Part shown: one piece after another, positions 34,106-46,995 of the stretch | Numbering within the stretch: the first letter of the stretch is position 1 | Layout: every line of letters begins with the position of its first letter | From: Dryomyza anilis | Taxonomy: Eukaryota; Arthropoda; Insecta; Diptera; Dryomyzidae | Assembly (NCBI GenBank): GCA_951804985.1 | Contig: OX638131.1 | Location: 89,602,349 to 89,666,348, forward strand | Length of the DNA: 64,000 nt | Direction: 5' to 3' | The notes under the pieces: generated by a model | The model's input: the letters and a program-made list of their open reading frames with translations, nothing else | What the model was told of the DNA's origin: nothing | The model's database searches: none | Translations under genes and position numbers: made by a program

Positions 34106-35964
34106 ACGAGTTAGGAAAGTTAGGTCACATGGGACGGACTTTTATAGTCAGTCGGGCCCGACTATAGAATACCCTACATCCTTGTACATCTTATATAATT
34201 TTAAAAATTGATATAAAAGTATAAAATAACTAATAAAAAATTTTGAAAAATTTTAATTCCTAAAGTGCTATATAAAAGTGATTTGTATGAAAGGTGGGCA
34301 TGTCTGTTGACCGATTTGGCTCATTTTCAAATTTATTTCCTACTTTTGGCTAAAACATATTGTTTCCAAATTTCATCGCATTCTGACCGGTATTTCTAGT
34401 ATATGGACAGCAAGACAGACGGACAGACAGACGGACAGAAGGAACTGACGGACAGACAAACAGCCATAGCTAAACGGACTCGGGTAGTGATGCTGATCAA
34501 GAATATATATGGGACATTCCATTGTGACGGGCGTTACATTTGTACGATTAAAAACCTTCTCATTTGATAAATTAAAAAAGATAGATATATTTTTAAGATG
34601 CAGACCATAGATATTATGGTCCTCTGTGCATGTATAAAAAACTTTTGCAATAGATTCTATATCTTTCAACAAATTTGAAGTTAAATGCTGTGACGGGCGT
34701 TACACGTACTTTTTCAAAAAACAGAGTTTACTCAACAAAGTATTAAATTTTAGCTAAACTAATAGGACTATGTAGATTAAGTATATCTCAAATACTTCAT
34801 TAATAATGGGAGTTCTCTCCTCTATAACAAAATTCTGCAATGGTTACTTTGATCACTGACTTATAAAGTATCAAAACTTGTGTTACACATTTTGTGACTG
34901 GCATTACCTGTACGAATTCTATACAAATATAAGTGAAAATTCTGAAATTATGAATTGCAATTTTTTGATGAAAAAGAACAAATTTTAGTGGTAGGAATGG
35001 TAAACCGTTATTTTAAGGCACGCCGTCGACATATAATTTATGTGGAAAACTAAACATTTCGTTTTGAAAAAAATATGAATTATATGACCACTCTTTTAAA
35101 TAACTACTCTGCATCATTTGTAGTCCGTTTCCTTCGCAAGCTTACATAAATATTGTTCGCAATTTGAAAATAATGATTTTTTTGGGATATTTTTGTAAGG
35201 TTTGGAATTTCCCTTATTTATCTTTGCTTATTGAATATTTTGAAATATTTACTACTTATTCTATGGTTAAATAATAATATAATTGATTATTGATGCATAT
35301 ATTAACAAATATATAATTTTCCAATTTTTTTTGTTTTTTGTTTTGCAAAAATTGTTAATTGTGACGGGCGTTACAATATTTTGGATGAATATTGCAATCA
35401 TCTGGAATATCTATGAGACAAAAGAGTATAATAAATTAATAGATACGACAAAAATCTTTACTTTTACAAAGTTTCGCAGTTGTATGTTTGCAAAAGAGTT
35501 CGCAAAATAACTTTTACTATTTTTTTTGTGACGGGCGTTACAATTCAAAAAAGAAAAACTGTTTGGTTAATTGTCAGTACTTTGAACCACTTATCACCAA
35601 TGCAATGTATGGCATACATTCGCAAACAAATTACCTTTCAAATTGTACCATTCAATTTTCTTTCGGATTTAAAACAACGAAACTACAGTATTTTTTATAT
35701 TGCCTCAATTTTGTACTATAATAAATTTAAAAAAAAAAATATTATTATATTAATATTTGCCATGCATTTTTGTTAATTCTGATCAATATTTCTTATGCTA
35801 AAAATCATTAAACGGAATCAATAGGTTTAACTTTAATATATCACACCTTGGTAACGTTTTCTGTGGAATGCCCATATACTTTTCCATACCGGCCACGCCT
35901 CCTAAGTAGCGTTACAATATCTGCACAAACTTAATATACCATGTACCTCATAGGTGTAGGTTAT
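34106..35964 (+). mobile_element. DINE-1/mini-me-like element, copy III, split by insertion
   Basis: The left part (ACGAGTTAGGAAAGTTAGG, hairpin with one stem change ATAGTCAG, CAGA/CGGA microsatellite) runs to 34510. The right part (ATACTTTTCCATACCGGCCA to AGGTGTAGGTTAT) resumes at 35874. The middle between hairpin and microsatellite is shorter than in copies I and IV. The 1363 bp between are a separate element. Confidence 0.8.
34511..35873. mobile_element. 1.36 kb GGGACATTCCA-ended element with repeated TGTGACGGGCGTTACA
   Basis: GGGACATTCCA at the left faces TGGAATGCCC at the right. ATAT flanks both sides, and copies I and II of the host show the unsplit text. Inside, TGTGACGGGCGTTACA occurs exactly at 34523, 34689, 35360 and 35527, with a diverged fifth at 34893. 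All five lie in the same orientation. The first and last pairs are each spaced about 166 bp. No credible protein is encoded; frames of 75-99 codons are unrecognised. The ends resemble the 28914 family and the target length agrees. Confidence 0.75.
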
Positions 35965-37040
35965 AAAAATCAAAATAGAGTTATGTGTTCTGTCGGAATA
36001 AAAAAAAAATGATTTATTTTCTTTTTTTTTTTTTTCTTAAAATATACTTCAAATATTTAGGTAATTGCTTTTTTGTTCTTATGTGAGTAAAACTATGATG
36101 TTTTTTAAGGATATCAAAAAAATAAAAAAAATAACCTTATTTAAATCAAAAACAAAACGAGGTTTATATGTTAAATTTTTCTAGAAATCGAAACCGTTAT
36201 TCGTTAGATTTCATTACTTAATAAATATAGTAACTTCCAACCTCACCACTTCAAATCAAATATGTTTCCACTCCTAGCATTTTAGCCTTTGCCACAACAG
36301 CATTAAATATTAGTATTGTAATAATCATTATCACATGTATAAGTCTCTGTCTTAAGTTAATTCGTTTTGTGTGTATTTTCTTCACGTTCAGCGTGTTTTT
36401 CACATTACACCTCCACTTGAACCTTAATGATCCCATGTGCATAATTTGTCAAATGTTAATAAATAGCACACGCATATGCTTCATTACATCCCGTAGGCGC
36501 ATATGCAGCATCGGCAATATTTTCCTGGCCAGCAATAAATTATCACACTACGATAGTCCATTACAGACAAAGCGAAGGAAGTTGTATTTAATATGTTTGT
36601 GGTAAAATAGTAGGAGTTGGGTTAATAAACTTTAATTTGAGTATGGTGTACTTAAATTATTTTGGGTAATATTATAATTTTGAACAATAGAAAATATAGT
36701 TTAAAAGTTAAATAAAACTGGAAATATCTCTCATGCGTTACTTGCACGATTTCTTTTTAAGAATATACCATTTTGTGGGTACTAATTTGTCCAATAGCCG
36801 TTAATGGGTTAAAATAAAATAAAATTAATTCAAATTTAAAATTTTCAAAATTTAAAAAATCCTTTTATAATAATTCAATCAGTTAAGAGCTACGATAACG
36901 AAAAATACAAAAAAAAATTGCAATACACCTATTATTATTAGGATGAGTGATAAAATAATAATTATATGACTTAATGTATTATTGTGATTAAGCTAGTATT
37001 TAAAAATTATTATTCATGTGACTGCATAGCATAATATAAT
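35965..37040. other. unannotated AT-rich sequence
   Basis: No gene was recognised. The start (GAGTTATGTGTTCTGTCGG) resembles a piece of the element near 25.4 kb. Short frames at 36251-36605 on opposite strands overlap each other and are unsupported. Confidence 0.4.
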
Positions 37041-37140
37041 TACTTTACTGCAAACATAATATATTTACTGCAAACATAATATATTTACTACAAACATTAT
37101 ATATTTACTGTAAACATAATACATTTACTGCAAACATATT
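37041..37140. repeat. 20-bp tandem repeat (ATATTTACTGCAAACATAAT)n
   Basis: Five units, with one or two substitutions in the later units. Confidence 0.9.
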
Positions 37141-37899
37141 AATATGATTGCGTGCATATGTAACATAAAATTTAATTTATGGTCAACCGCAAATCGCTCA
37201 ACAACAATTCAATTAGGTAACAAAATCCTAAACGTTTTGGTAAAAGGTGGCGACCTTCAAGGCGTCTTAATAAAATGTTTTGCAAATAAAAATAAAGAAA
37301 TGCGTTAATACTATACAGATCTGCGTGTTATACAGATAATATGTATATTTAATAATTTATTATGGCTACAGCATATTTTCCACTTTGGTTATTTATTACA
37401 GAACGCAAAAAACACGCAAAGCCACAAATTTGTAGCACATTTTTGTTTTAGTTTTATTTATTTTCTATTGAAATTGTTCTTTCTTGTATTAGCTTTTCTT
37501 TGTTTTATGCAAAAGTCTTTGGAACATTTGTTTCTATATTTTATTAAAATTGATTACCTGTGATTATTGGCATGAGCTGCTTCTTTGCTAAGCATCTAAC
37601 CAAGTTGTACATTGTGGTTATTAATGAATTCTTCGTAAGCACCATAATCTATTAATGCATTAATTAAATTAAGAATACTCGCTGATGTTGGCGAATTAAT
37701 TACTAATTACGTTGTAAGACTTGAAATGAAGCTGTTATTCGGATGTATTTGTCAGAAATTTAAGCATAAATTAAATTGTGGAAAACCTTTTAATATTGGG
37801 AAATGTTGTAAAATTGAGGGACAAGTTTTATTTCAACAAATATTTATAATTCGAGAATATTTGTCTATATTTATATCATCGTGTTAAAATTGTATATAA
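37141..37899. other. unannotated AT-rich sequence
   Basis: Nothing recognisable was seen. Confidence 0.4.
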
Positions 37900-38272
37900 A
37901 AAATACCAATTCGCGACAAAAAGTTAGAAAATTTTACTTCGCGCGAATAATATTATACTGCACGAAAGTTTGATTTTGCTCGAAATATATAATATATATA
38001 ATTAAAATCAATCAAAATATATATTTATAACAAATATTTTTTTAAATCTAATTGGCACGAAAAGTTTAATTTGCGAAATAAGTTAAAATTTTAATTCAAT
38101 CGGATATTTTATTCTGCACGAAAACTTTTATTTCAATTATAAATTTATTTTAAATGTTAAAATTCTATTTATTATTTAATTTGTTAATGAACAACTTAAA
38201 ATTTGGCTGAAAAATTAATTTGTAAATTTAATCAAGGCGACAATTTAAATTTGTGCGAAAATTGTAATCATA

Positions 38273-38924
38273 CACTTAGAAAAGAATGACATAATAAAAT
38301 TAAATAAAATATATTCAAATTTGATTTAAATACTTTGTAATAAAAAAAAGTAATACTTCATACAAAAATTTATTACGCGCGTATTTAATTTCAAATTTAA
38401 TAAAAAAGTATTTAATTTTATTACGTACGCATTTAAATTCATTATTTAAAAAATATATAATAGAAATATTTTTAACATTAATAAAGTATGTTTTTTGAAA
38501 GTAACCACAATAAAATTATGTAATACGTGATCATGTGATCAACCTATAGAACCACCGTGAGTGATAAAAATTTCGAAAAAACTTAAAAATAAAATAATAA
38601 TTTTATCTGTTCCTAAACTCCTTTTCATGAAATAAATAGTTTTAAAATACCAATTGACTTGTTTAGGATCTTGTGACTAATTAAAATTTTATTATTTTAA
38701 TAAAATGCAATAAAAAATATTTACGTCTCATTTTATTATCAACGTAATAAATTTAAATAAAAAGTATTTACTTCCAATTTTATTACATGCCTAATAAAAA
38801 TAAATTCAAAAGTGTTTAATTTAATTTTAAATAAAAAGTATTCAATTTAAATAACAAACACAACGAGTGAAAAACATGTTGAAAAGTATTTAAATTTATT
38901 ACGTTTTTATTGAATTTTAAGCAC
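38273..38924 (-). mobile_element. CACTNAG-ended MITE, copy 2, reverse orientation
   Basis: CACTTAGAAAAGAATGACAT at the left corresponds to the right end of copy 1 reversed. The right end is more diverged (AATTTTAAGCAC). TA flanks at 38271-38272 and 38925-38926. The middle contains GTAATACGTGATCATGTGAT, matching the complement of copy 3. At 652 bp it is the most complete copy. Confidence 0.8.
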
Positions 38925-38957
38925 TAAAATTTCCAAATAAAAAAAAACTTTGAATTA

Positions 38958-39949
38958 CACTGCCTGAAAAAATTGAAATTACAGCAAATATTGGAATATG
39001 ACATCATTTTTGTCAAATTTGCTCCAGTTTTTGAGATATAGACCATTTTTTAATTTTTCATTATTTTTGTCTTCTTTTATTTTTAAAATTCAAATAAAAA
39101 GACGTATGAAATTATCCAGATGAAGAAAAATATTAGATGAAGAAAACCGTGCGCCACAAAATAAAAATTTGCTTTTATGCGTGAAAAATTTTGTTGCGAG
39201 ATATAGACAAAAGAATTTCAAAATTTTTCAAAAAAAATAAAAATGTTTTGAATGAAAAACGTTGATACATAATGGCCAAAATGCGAAAATACCATTTTTA
39301 TACCAAGTTATGTAGCGTCATATATCGTTTTTAAACCCCCATTTGAGGAAATAAATTTCGAATTTTTAAAAAGTTATAATTGTTAAAGAGTTATAATTGC
39401 TAGATTAAATAAAGACAACTTTTTTTACTTGTTAAATTTTAAATTTATAGTTTTGTAAATTTTGTCGATTTTAATTTATCAAGTAAAAAATGTTGTCTTT
39501 TTTTAATATTGTATTTATAACTTTTTAACCAAGAGTTGTAATTTGTTTTCTTAAATATGGTTTTAAAGGGATACATGATGCCACATAAAAGTTAATAAAA
39601 ATAATTTTTAACATTTTTGTCCACTAAGTAATAACGTATCTTATTAACAAAATGTTCAACTTTTTTAACAAAATTTAAATTTCTTTTGCTTATATCTCGC
39701 AAACAAATTTTTTCACGCATTAAATCAAGTTTTTGTATTGTGGCGCGATATGTTCTGCGTATAATATCAAAAAGTTAATTTCAATGTTTTCTTTGTTGTA
39801 ATTTTGAAAATGAAAGAAGATCAAAATATTAGTAAATTGAAAGACTAGAGCTAATTTGACAAAACTGATGCCATTTTCGGAATCAGTGCCACAAATGCAT
39901 GCAATATTAGCTGCAACTTTTACTGCCCCAAAATTAGTCTAGAGCAGTG
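38958..39949. mobile_element. 1 kb foldback element with about 450-bp arms
   Basis: CACTGC at 38958 faces GCAGTG ending at 39949, with TTA on both outer sides. Left-arm text (CACAAAATAAAAATTTGCTT, GCGAGATATAGACAAAAGAA) pairs with complementary right-arm text (TTTGCTTATATCTCGCAAAC, ACTTGATTT complement near 39730). The arms have diverged by many substitutions and indels, so the palindrome is old. It is non-coding. Confidence 0.72.
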
Positions 39950-39963
39950 TTATCAGTGCCAAT

Positions 39964-40537
39964 TAGAGATGGGCGCGTGCCGTGCTTTTTTCGTGTCATG
40001 CCCGTACGCGTCCGTGCCTCCAAAATCAGGCACGCGTCCATTAAAGATTTTTTTTTATAGTTTCTACCCCTATTCAAAAAAATCCTTACTTTCAGTATCA
40101 GAAAATAAAAATTTCGTGGTATTTTAACCTTTTATAAAAAATCTGTAGTTTTAGTTTTACTTATGGATTTAAGAGAAGAAAACAATATCAAACTTATTTT
40201 TTTAAATTAGTTATTACAGAGACTAAAACCTATTGGAATATCGGTTCCGGTTCGGGTAACAAGATTTTTTAAATTGTGGTTCCGGTTCCAAATCCGTTTT
40301 CAACCAACAAATTAAATGGGTTTCGATTCCGGTTCCATACATTTTTAATAACTGTTCCGATTCCGGTTCTTTGCGGTCCCTGACAGGGACTATAATATCT
40401 GTTCCGGTTGTGGTTCCTATATTTTTAAAATAGCGATAATGATGCCAACAAGAAAAATATATATGTTCCGATTCCAGTTCAACACATTTTTAATAACGAT
40501 TCTGGTTCCAAAAATCTAAAAGGTTCCGGTATTATTG
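39964..40537 (+). mobile_element. possible hAT-like left end followed by GGTTCC-rich degenerate repeat
   Basis: TAGAGATGGGCGCGTGCCGT resembles the TAGAGATGGGC ends of hAT elements. No matching right end was found, so this would be truncated. From 40229 to 40530, variants of GGTTCCGATTCCGGTTCC recur. Confidence 0.4.
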
Positions 40538-40835
40538 CACGCGGTAACTCAGTGGTTGACTGCGAGCCGAATGGTCCCCGGTTCAAGCCTAGACTGGGGC
40601 TAACAACATCTTTTCATAGAAACATTTTTCTATACAGCGCTACCTCTCGTCAGTAAATGGCAATCCTACGAGAGTAAAACCATTGCCTATGAAAAGCTCT
40701 CACCCGCCGTTCGGATTCGGCAATAAACTGTAGGTCCCACCACTTTGAGTAAAAATATAACACACACAGCTCAAAATAGTGAGAGAGCTCGGCCGAAGTT
40801 CTATACAGGACTGTAGCGCCTAACTATTATATAAT
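40538..40835 (+). mobile_element. tRNA-derived SINE, family 1, copy 4
   Basis: The 5' end is worn (GCGGTAACTCAGTGGTTGAC) and part of the anticodon region is missing. The B box GGTTCAAGCCT, the whole body and the ATT-like tail are present. It carries many substitutions relative to copy 3. No clear target duplication was seen. Confidence 0.88.
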
Positions 40836-41720
40836 ATTATAGTTAGTTCAACAAGTGTATATTTAAATCAGTCCGAAAATTTTTATTTTTAGTATAAACT
40901 TATTTTTCAATTAAAATTATACTTAAATTGTAATATTCGAAAATTTATATGCTAGTTTTTTTATTTTCAAATTTGTATTTTCACAATAAACTTATAATGT
41001 AATTGCACAATAAATTTTTATTGATTTTGAATTTGCGCGAAAAATGGTCTAAGCGCGAAAATTCAAAAAATTTAGTTTACTCAAAATTTAATTTTTTAGT
41101 AGAAATCCATTTTTTAATAAAATATCTATATTATAAATTAGTAATAATTATACTTACTTTCAAAACAATTTTAACTGCACGAAAAATGTTAATATGCGCG
41201 AATTTTTTTTTAACTGCACGAAAAATGTTAATATGCGCGAAAATTTAACTATGCGCGAATCTGCACGAAAATTTTACAAAACCTGAAAACTTTTATTGTG
41301 CACGATCATTTTTTTCGAATGAATTTTTAAAATATTAATTTGAGTTCAACTTGAGTGAAAATACGGATTTGCGCGAAAACATGAATTAGAGCAAAATTTA
41401 ATTTTTTTTATAACATTGTTATTTTTTATACTCTTAATTTGTTCGATATAAATTTGCTTATTATTCAATTTAGGTAAAAAATTTAAATTTACAGTCAATT
41501 TTAATTTACACGAACATTTAAATTTGCGCGAAATCTATATGCCTGAAAAGTGAAATTTAATTGAAAAGTGAAAAAAATTAAGTACACTTTAAATTGTTAT
41601 AATTTAATAATGCACGAAAATTTTAATTAATAAAATATTAACAATTTAATTTTAAATACATTTTTAGTTCCATTTTAAATTAAATAAATACTTATTTTAA
41701 CAGCACGAAAATTTAAGTTT

Positions 41721-43089
41721 TCGTGACATAGTTGGAATATATAATAAACATTTCAATTATGAATACAATTATAAGTTTTTGTATTTTTTTGGAATGGTTT
41801 ATTTATGGAAATTTCAAATATGTGTAGTAGTTGTATATATTATATTTAAAATTTAAAGAAAACAATTATTTTTTAGATGCTAATTAATTCTTTATTTATT
41901 GATATATATGAGTGTTTTATCTTCGATTTATTATTTCGTTCAAAAACTTTTAATAAAAAATGTTTGCATTGCAAATTACGCCAAAAAGTTACACGCGAAT
42001 AAATCTGTAAATTTTCTAGCAAAAATGGTTTTAATTGTAAATAGTATAATTTATATATTCCGAGTATTGTTGTTTTCGCAGTAACAGTCGAACAAACTAT
42101 GTAATAATTGGAATTCTGAAAACTTGTTGTAACCAACTGAAAATCCAGGATTTTAGTACTAACGATTTTCATACACGGGTTGCTTCAAAACACATTCGAG
42201 CGAATAATGTGTTTCAGTTAACTACACAGTTCGAAGTGCAGTTTTAAAATAGTATTTTTATTCCAGAATTGAATTTTTTTTATGTCTATTTTTGTTTATA
42301 TTCAATTCCGCAAAAAGTTTAAATTTTTTTGTATAATGATAAAAACTGTTTGCAAAATATGTTATTTAAATAATTTTTTATTTTTTTTATTTTTTTTATT
42401 TTGTATACATTTCGGCGCATGTAGTCAGTGAGGCATTAAGTAGCTGTTGTCGCATTTTAATTGATTCATACGCCTGACTTTTTTCGCGCAAATTGAGAAA
42501 CGCAGATTGGCTGCTGCCGTGTCCATGGCTACATGTTGCCATTTATTAATTTAATTGACAGTTTTTTTTTTCCATTTATTTTCCAAATTTAAAAAAATAT
42601 ATTTTTAAATTTTCGCAACACATTGCTTTTGAGCAACGTAAAAGTTTTCTTTAGTATTTCAAGCATATGCGAGGCCTGCCTTCTTTAAGTTCATCATAAA
42701 AATGAAATAAACCAAGCATAGTCGTCTGTAAAAAGTCTAAAAAAAAAAAAACTGTACAACAACCACTGTGAGAAGAACTCTGCTGCCGTGTGCCAGTGAT
42801 GCATGTTAATTTAACGAACTTCGTACAATTTGTGCGCCTTTTATTGTGTGGTACGCTATAGCCGGCCGTCGACATGCAAGTGCAATAAACTCAAATGTGT
42901 TGAAACACCACAAAATGGTTTTCTTTTTAATAAAAATTTTCATGAACATGGGTTTTAACTTATTCGTGTTTAAAAAATGTAAGTAATTCAATTTTAGTAT
43001 TAACACAAAAAATCAATTTCACATTTTAATAAATAAAACTTAACGAATTTTTAGTTAGAATTAATATATTATCAGACAAATTTTAAATT
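41721..43089. other. unannotated AT-rich sequence
   Basis: No gene was recognised. The part at 42.42-42.56 kb and 42.75-42.90 kb is less AT-biased (GATTGGCTGCTGCCGTGTCC) and might be conserved non-coding DNA. Short frames on the two strands overlap without pattern. Confidence 0.4.
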
Positions 43090-44572
43090 GAAAATTTATA
43101 TTTTTAAAATTAAATTCAAAATTAAGTTATGAGTGAAAAATTGTAATTTGGTTTGAAATTTTGTATCAGAAAAAATTTTGTGAAATTTTAAATTGAGAAT
43201 TAAAATTTAATTTTTAAGTGAAATTTTAAGATTTTAGTCAAAAACCAAAATTTTGTGTGAAAATTTAAATTTTGAGTGAAAATTTAAATTTTGAGTGAAA
43301 ATTTAAATTTTGAGTGAAAATTTAAATTTTAAGTGAAAATTTAAATTTTGAGTGAAAATTTAAATTTTGAGTGAACATTTGAAATTTGAGTGAACATTTT
43401 AATTTAGAGTGAACATATATTTGAGTGTAAATTTAAATGTTGAGTGTAAATTTAAATTTTGACTGAAAATTTAAACGATTAGTGTAAATTAAAATGCTGA
43501 GTGAGACTTTAAATTTTGAGTAAAAATTTTAGTTAGAGTGAATATTTAAATTTTGAGTGAAAATTTAAATTTAGAGTGAATTTTTAATTTTTGAGTGAAA
43601 ATGTAAATTTTGAGTGAACATTTACAATTTGAGTGAAAATTTTAATTTAGAGTGAACATATAATTTTTGAGTGTAAATTTAAATGTTGAGTGTAAACTTA
43701 AATTTTGACTGAAAATTTAATGTTTAGTAAAAATTAAAATATTGAGTGAGACTTCAAATTTTGAGTAAAAAATTTTAGTTAGAGTGAAAAATTAAATTTT
43801 GAGTAAAAATTTAAATATTGAGTGAAATTTTAAATTTTGAGTGAAAATTTTAATTTTGAGTGAAAATTTTAATTTTGAGTGAAAATTTAAATTTTGAGTT
43901 AAAATTTAAATTTTGAGTTAAAATATAAATTTTGAGTGAAAATTTAAATTTTGAGTGAAAATTTAAATTTTGAGTGAAAATTTAAATTTTCAGTGAAATT
44001 TATATTTTTAGTTAATTATGAGTGAAAACTTAAATTCAGAGTGAAATTTGAATTCAGTGTGAAAATTTTAGTTTTGAATGAAAATTTGAATTTTGAAATT
44101 TAATATTGATTGAAAACTTAAATTTTTAACGAAAATTAAAATTATTAATGAAATTTTAAATTTTGAGTGAACATTTTATTTTTGAGTCAACATTTTATTT
44201 TTGAGTGAAAACTTAAATTTTTAATGAGAATTTAAATATGGATTGAAAATTTAAATATTAAGCAAACATATAAATTTCGAGTGAAAATGTAAATTTTGAG
44301 TGAAAATTTAAATTTTGAGTGAAAATTTAAATTTTGAGTGAAAATTTAATTTTTAAGTGAAAATTTAAATTTTGAAAAATTTTAGTTTTGAATGAACATT
44401 GAAACTTTTAACAAATTTTAAAATTTGTGTGAAATTATAAAATTTATTTTTCGAATGGAAATTTAAAATTTAAGTTTTGAATATAAATTTAAATTTTGAG
44501 TGAAAATTTCAATTTAGTCAAAAGTGATTTGCAAATTTGTGCGAAATTTTGAATTTTAATTGGAAATTTATA
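43090..44572. repeat. 19-bp minisatellite (TGAGTGAAAATTTAAATTT)n, main block
   Basis: Long runs of near-identical 19-bp units (43260-43380, 43870-44000, 44290-44350) alternate with degenerate ones. The family continues beyond the foldback insertion at 44573 and reappears in pieces to about 48.5 kb. Confidence 0.92.
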
Positions 44573-44915
44573 AAGGATTTTTCAACAGGGACGCTTCAAA
44601 AGTAGAGCGACAAAAGGACAGCAAACGATGCCATATTTCTGGCCGCTCTTTTGACATTTCTCTTCAGTAAGGTTTGCCATTTCATGATGGAAAGATATAC
44701 GAATTCGAATTCCGGTAGTAAATTTTAATAATTTCTACTTGTTGTTGGCTCGTATATCTTTCCATCATGAAATGGCAAACCTTGCTGAAGAGAAATGTCT
44801 AAAGAGCGGCAAGAAATATGGCGTCGTTTGCTGTCCTTAACGCTCTACTTTTGTAGCGTCCCTCTTGAAAAACCCTTGAAAAAAACTTTTGTAGCGCTCT
44901 TATTGAAAACCCCTT
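44573..44915 (-). mobile_element. asymmetric foldback element, copy 2 (TA target)
   Basis: The arms and ends match copy 1, but the spacer (TTCCGGTAGTAAATTTTAAT) is the reverse complement and the extra GCGCTCTTATTGAAAACCCC module lies on the right. Hence it is the same element reversed. TA flanks at 44571-44572 and 44916-44917. It sits inside the 19-bp minisatellite. Confidence 0.88.
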
Positions 44916-46600
44916 TATTGTGTGTAAAAATTTATATTTTGAATAAAAACTAAAATTAGTTATTAAAATTTTCAATTTACGGAAAATTTTTAAACACTAA
45001 ATTTAAGTTGTAGTAAATTTGTTTTTAACTTTAAATATTTTCATATTTATATAAAATTTCCCATAATCCATTTTTTTTTAATTCATAGTAGTTATTCATT
45101 TTATCGCTTTGCCTTAAAACTACTTTCAATCTGCACATAGCTCGCAATTTACAAAAACTTAACACTTCAACAAAGCGCATTAAATAATAAACTTATGATA
45201 AAGTTGTCCAAAAAAACTTTGACATTCCGCATAATGTCTATGCAAAAAACACAAACATTATTATAAAGTCAAAAGTTTTGTAAAATATTATAACGTGTTT
45301 TAAATTAACACCGCGTCGATAGATTTGTCTTGTCGCCTCAACCTTGTAAAACGGCGTAAAACAACGTGCCTGGCAGTGTTGCCAAATAATGCTGACAAAA
45401 TTCAACAATATCCCTTCCCGCACCAGTGATGTTGACATTTTTATGCGCAATTTATTATGTGTTTCACTCTCTCAACGAACACCTTAAAAATTACATTAAA
45501 ACTTTTGTCATTTTTCAAAAATCCAATTGAATCGAAAAAATGTTGTCAAGCCAAACAAAAAAATTATATATATGCTTTATTAAAAGATATTTCTTTGTAG
45601 TAATAACAAAATATGGCTTTTTGTTTTTTTTTTCTTTTTTCATGTACAGTATTTACACAAATACAAAATATTATACAAAGTTTTAATAACAACGCAAGTA
45701 ACAAACAAAATGGAAGTTGTAAAGGATTTTTAAAGAAAACATAAAATGTAAATCGAAGAATAGCAAAAGTTTTTCTTACGGCCCCCAATTTTCTACATTG
45801 CCAGCTCACGTTTTTCACAGCTTAAAAGACTTGCTAAACATTTTAATAACTAATCTTCTGATATACGCGTCGGTGCTGGTGTAAATGCCAAAAAGAAATA
45901 CGTGTTCTATAGCCTACATTTGTAAACACGTACTTAAAAGTTTTTGACTTTGAAATTTTGTCTTTCTCTTTTAGTTTTGTAGAGTTTTTAAAAGTTCTTA
46001 ATCTTGTTAAAATAAATATACCTTTTGTACAAATATTTAAAATAGATTTCATGTATTTCTTGCATATATTACTTGTGTCGGAAATTCTTTTATTTGCGGC
46101 CTCCTTTGTAACAACCCCTAGTAAGTATTCGCGTGTCTGGTTTGGCTGGCAATAGGCATAATTGCTAGTTTTTAACTACACCACATTACAATGTATGGCA
46201 GAGACATAGTATTAGGTTGTCATTTAACAAAGTCACGTCAGTTCAAAAAGGTCTGCAAGTTCTCTATTTTATGTGCAATTTAGCTTTATTTCATAACTAC
46301 TTTACCTGGTTTTGTTTTGCACAATTTGCAGTCAATGTAATTCGAAAAGAGAAAAAAAACCCACTTGTGTAATTGTGTAATTTGCACAAGGTGTCAGCAA
46401 ATACTTATGTGACGTTGACAGGGAAATTAAACACTTTTCATTGAGCTGTGTTCTTTTGTTCATTAGATTAAGATAGGTAACTAAAGTGCTATACATTATT
46501 TGTTTAATGCTATATTTATTTTTGGTTTGAAGCCGCTTTTGTAGTATGTACATATTTGCAAACAAAAATTTAATTCTCACTGCATACTTTTAGTAGAAAT
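44916..46600. other. unannotated AT-rich sequence
   Basis: No repeat or gene was recognised between the minisatellite blocks. Frames of 65-84 codons on both strands show no domain. Confidence 0.4.
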
Positions 46601-46995
46601 TGCAATATGGAGGGTAAACATACATTTTTGAATTTTGATTTAAAAGTCCAATTTTCAGTCAAAATTTGAATTTCAAGCGAAAATTTTAATGTTTTTACTG
46701 AATTTCTAATATATGAGTTTTGTATATTTGAGTAAAAATTTTAACTTTTAGTGAACATTGTTTTTTTGAAATGAAAATTTGAATTTTGAATCAAATTGGA
46801 ATTTTAAAGGAGAAATTATAATTTGAGTAAAAGTTTGAATTTTGAGTGAAAAATTAAATTCTGAGTGAACATTTTTTTAATGAAAATATTTTGAAGGAGC
46901 AATTTTTTAAGATGTAATTTTAATATTGTTGGACAAATGAAAATTTGAGTAAAAAATGAATTTCAAGTCAAAATTTGAATGTTGATTTGTTCTAT

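Larger units (their letters stand above)
37900..41720. repeat. degenerate 'TGCACGAAAATTT / GCGCGAAAATTT' field, broken by insertions
   Basis: Motifs such as TGCACGAAAATTTTA and TTGCGCGAAAATT recur irregularly at 37.9-38.27 kb and 40.98-41.72 kb. They stand out because CG is otherwise rare here. The two halves are separated by a MITE, a 1 kb foldback, a hAT-like end, a GGTTCC-rich stretch and a SINE, all annotated separately. Confidence 0.6.
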
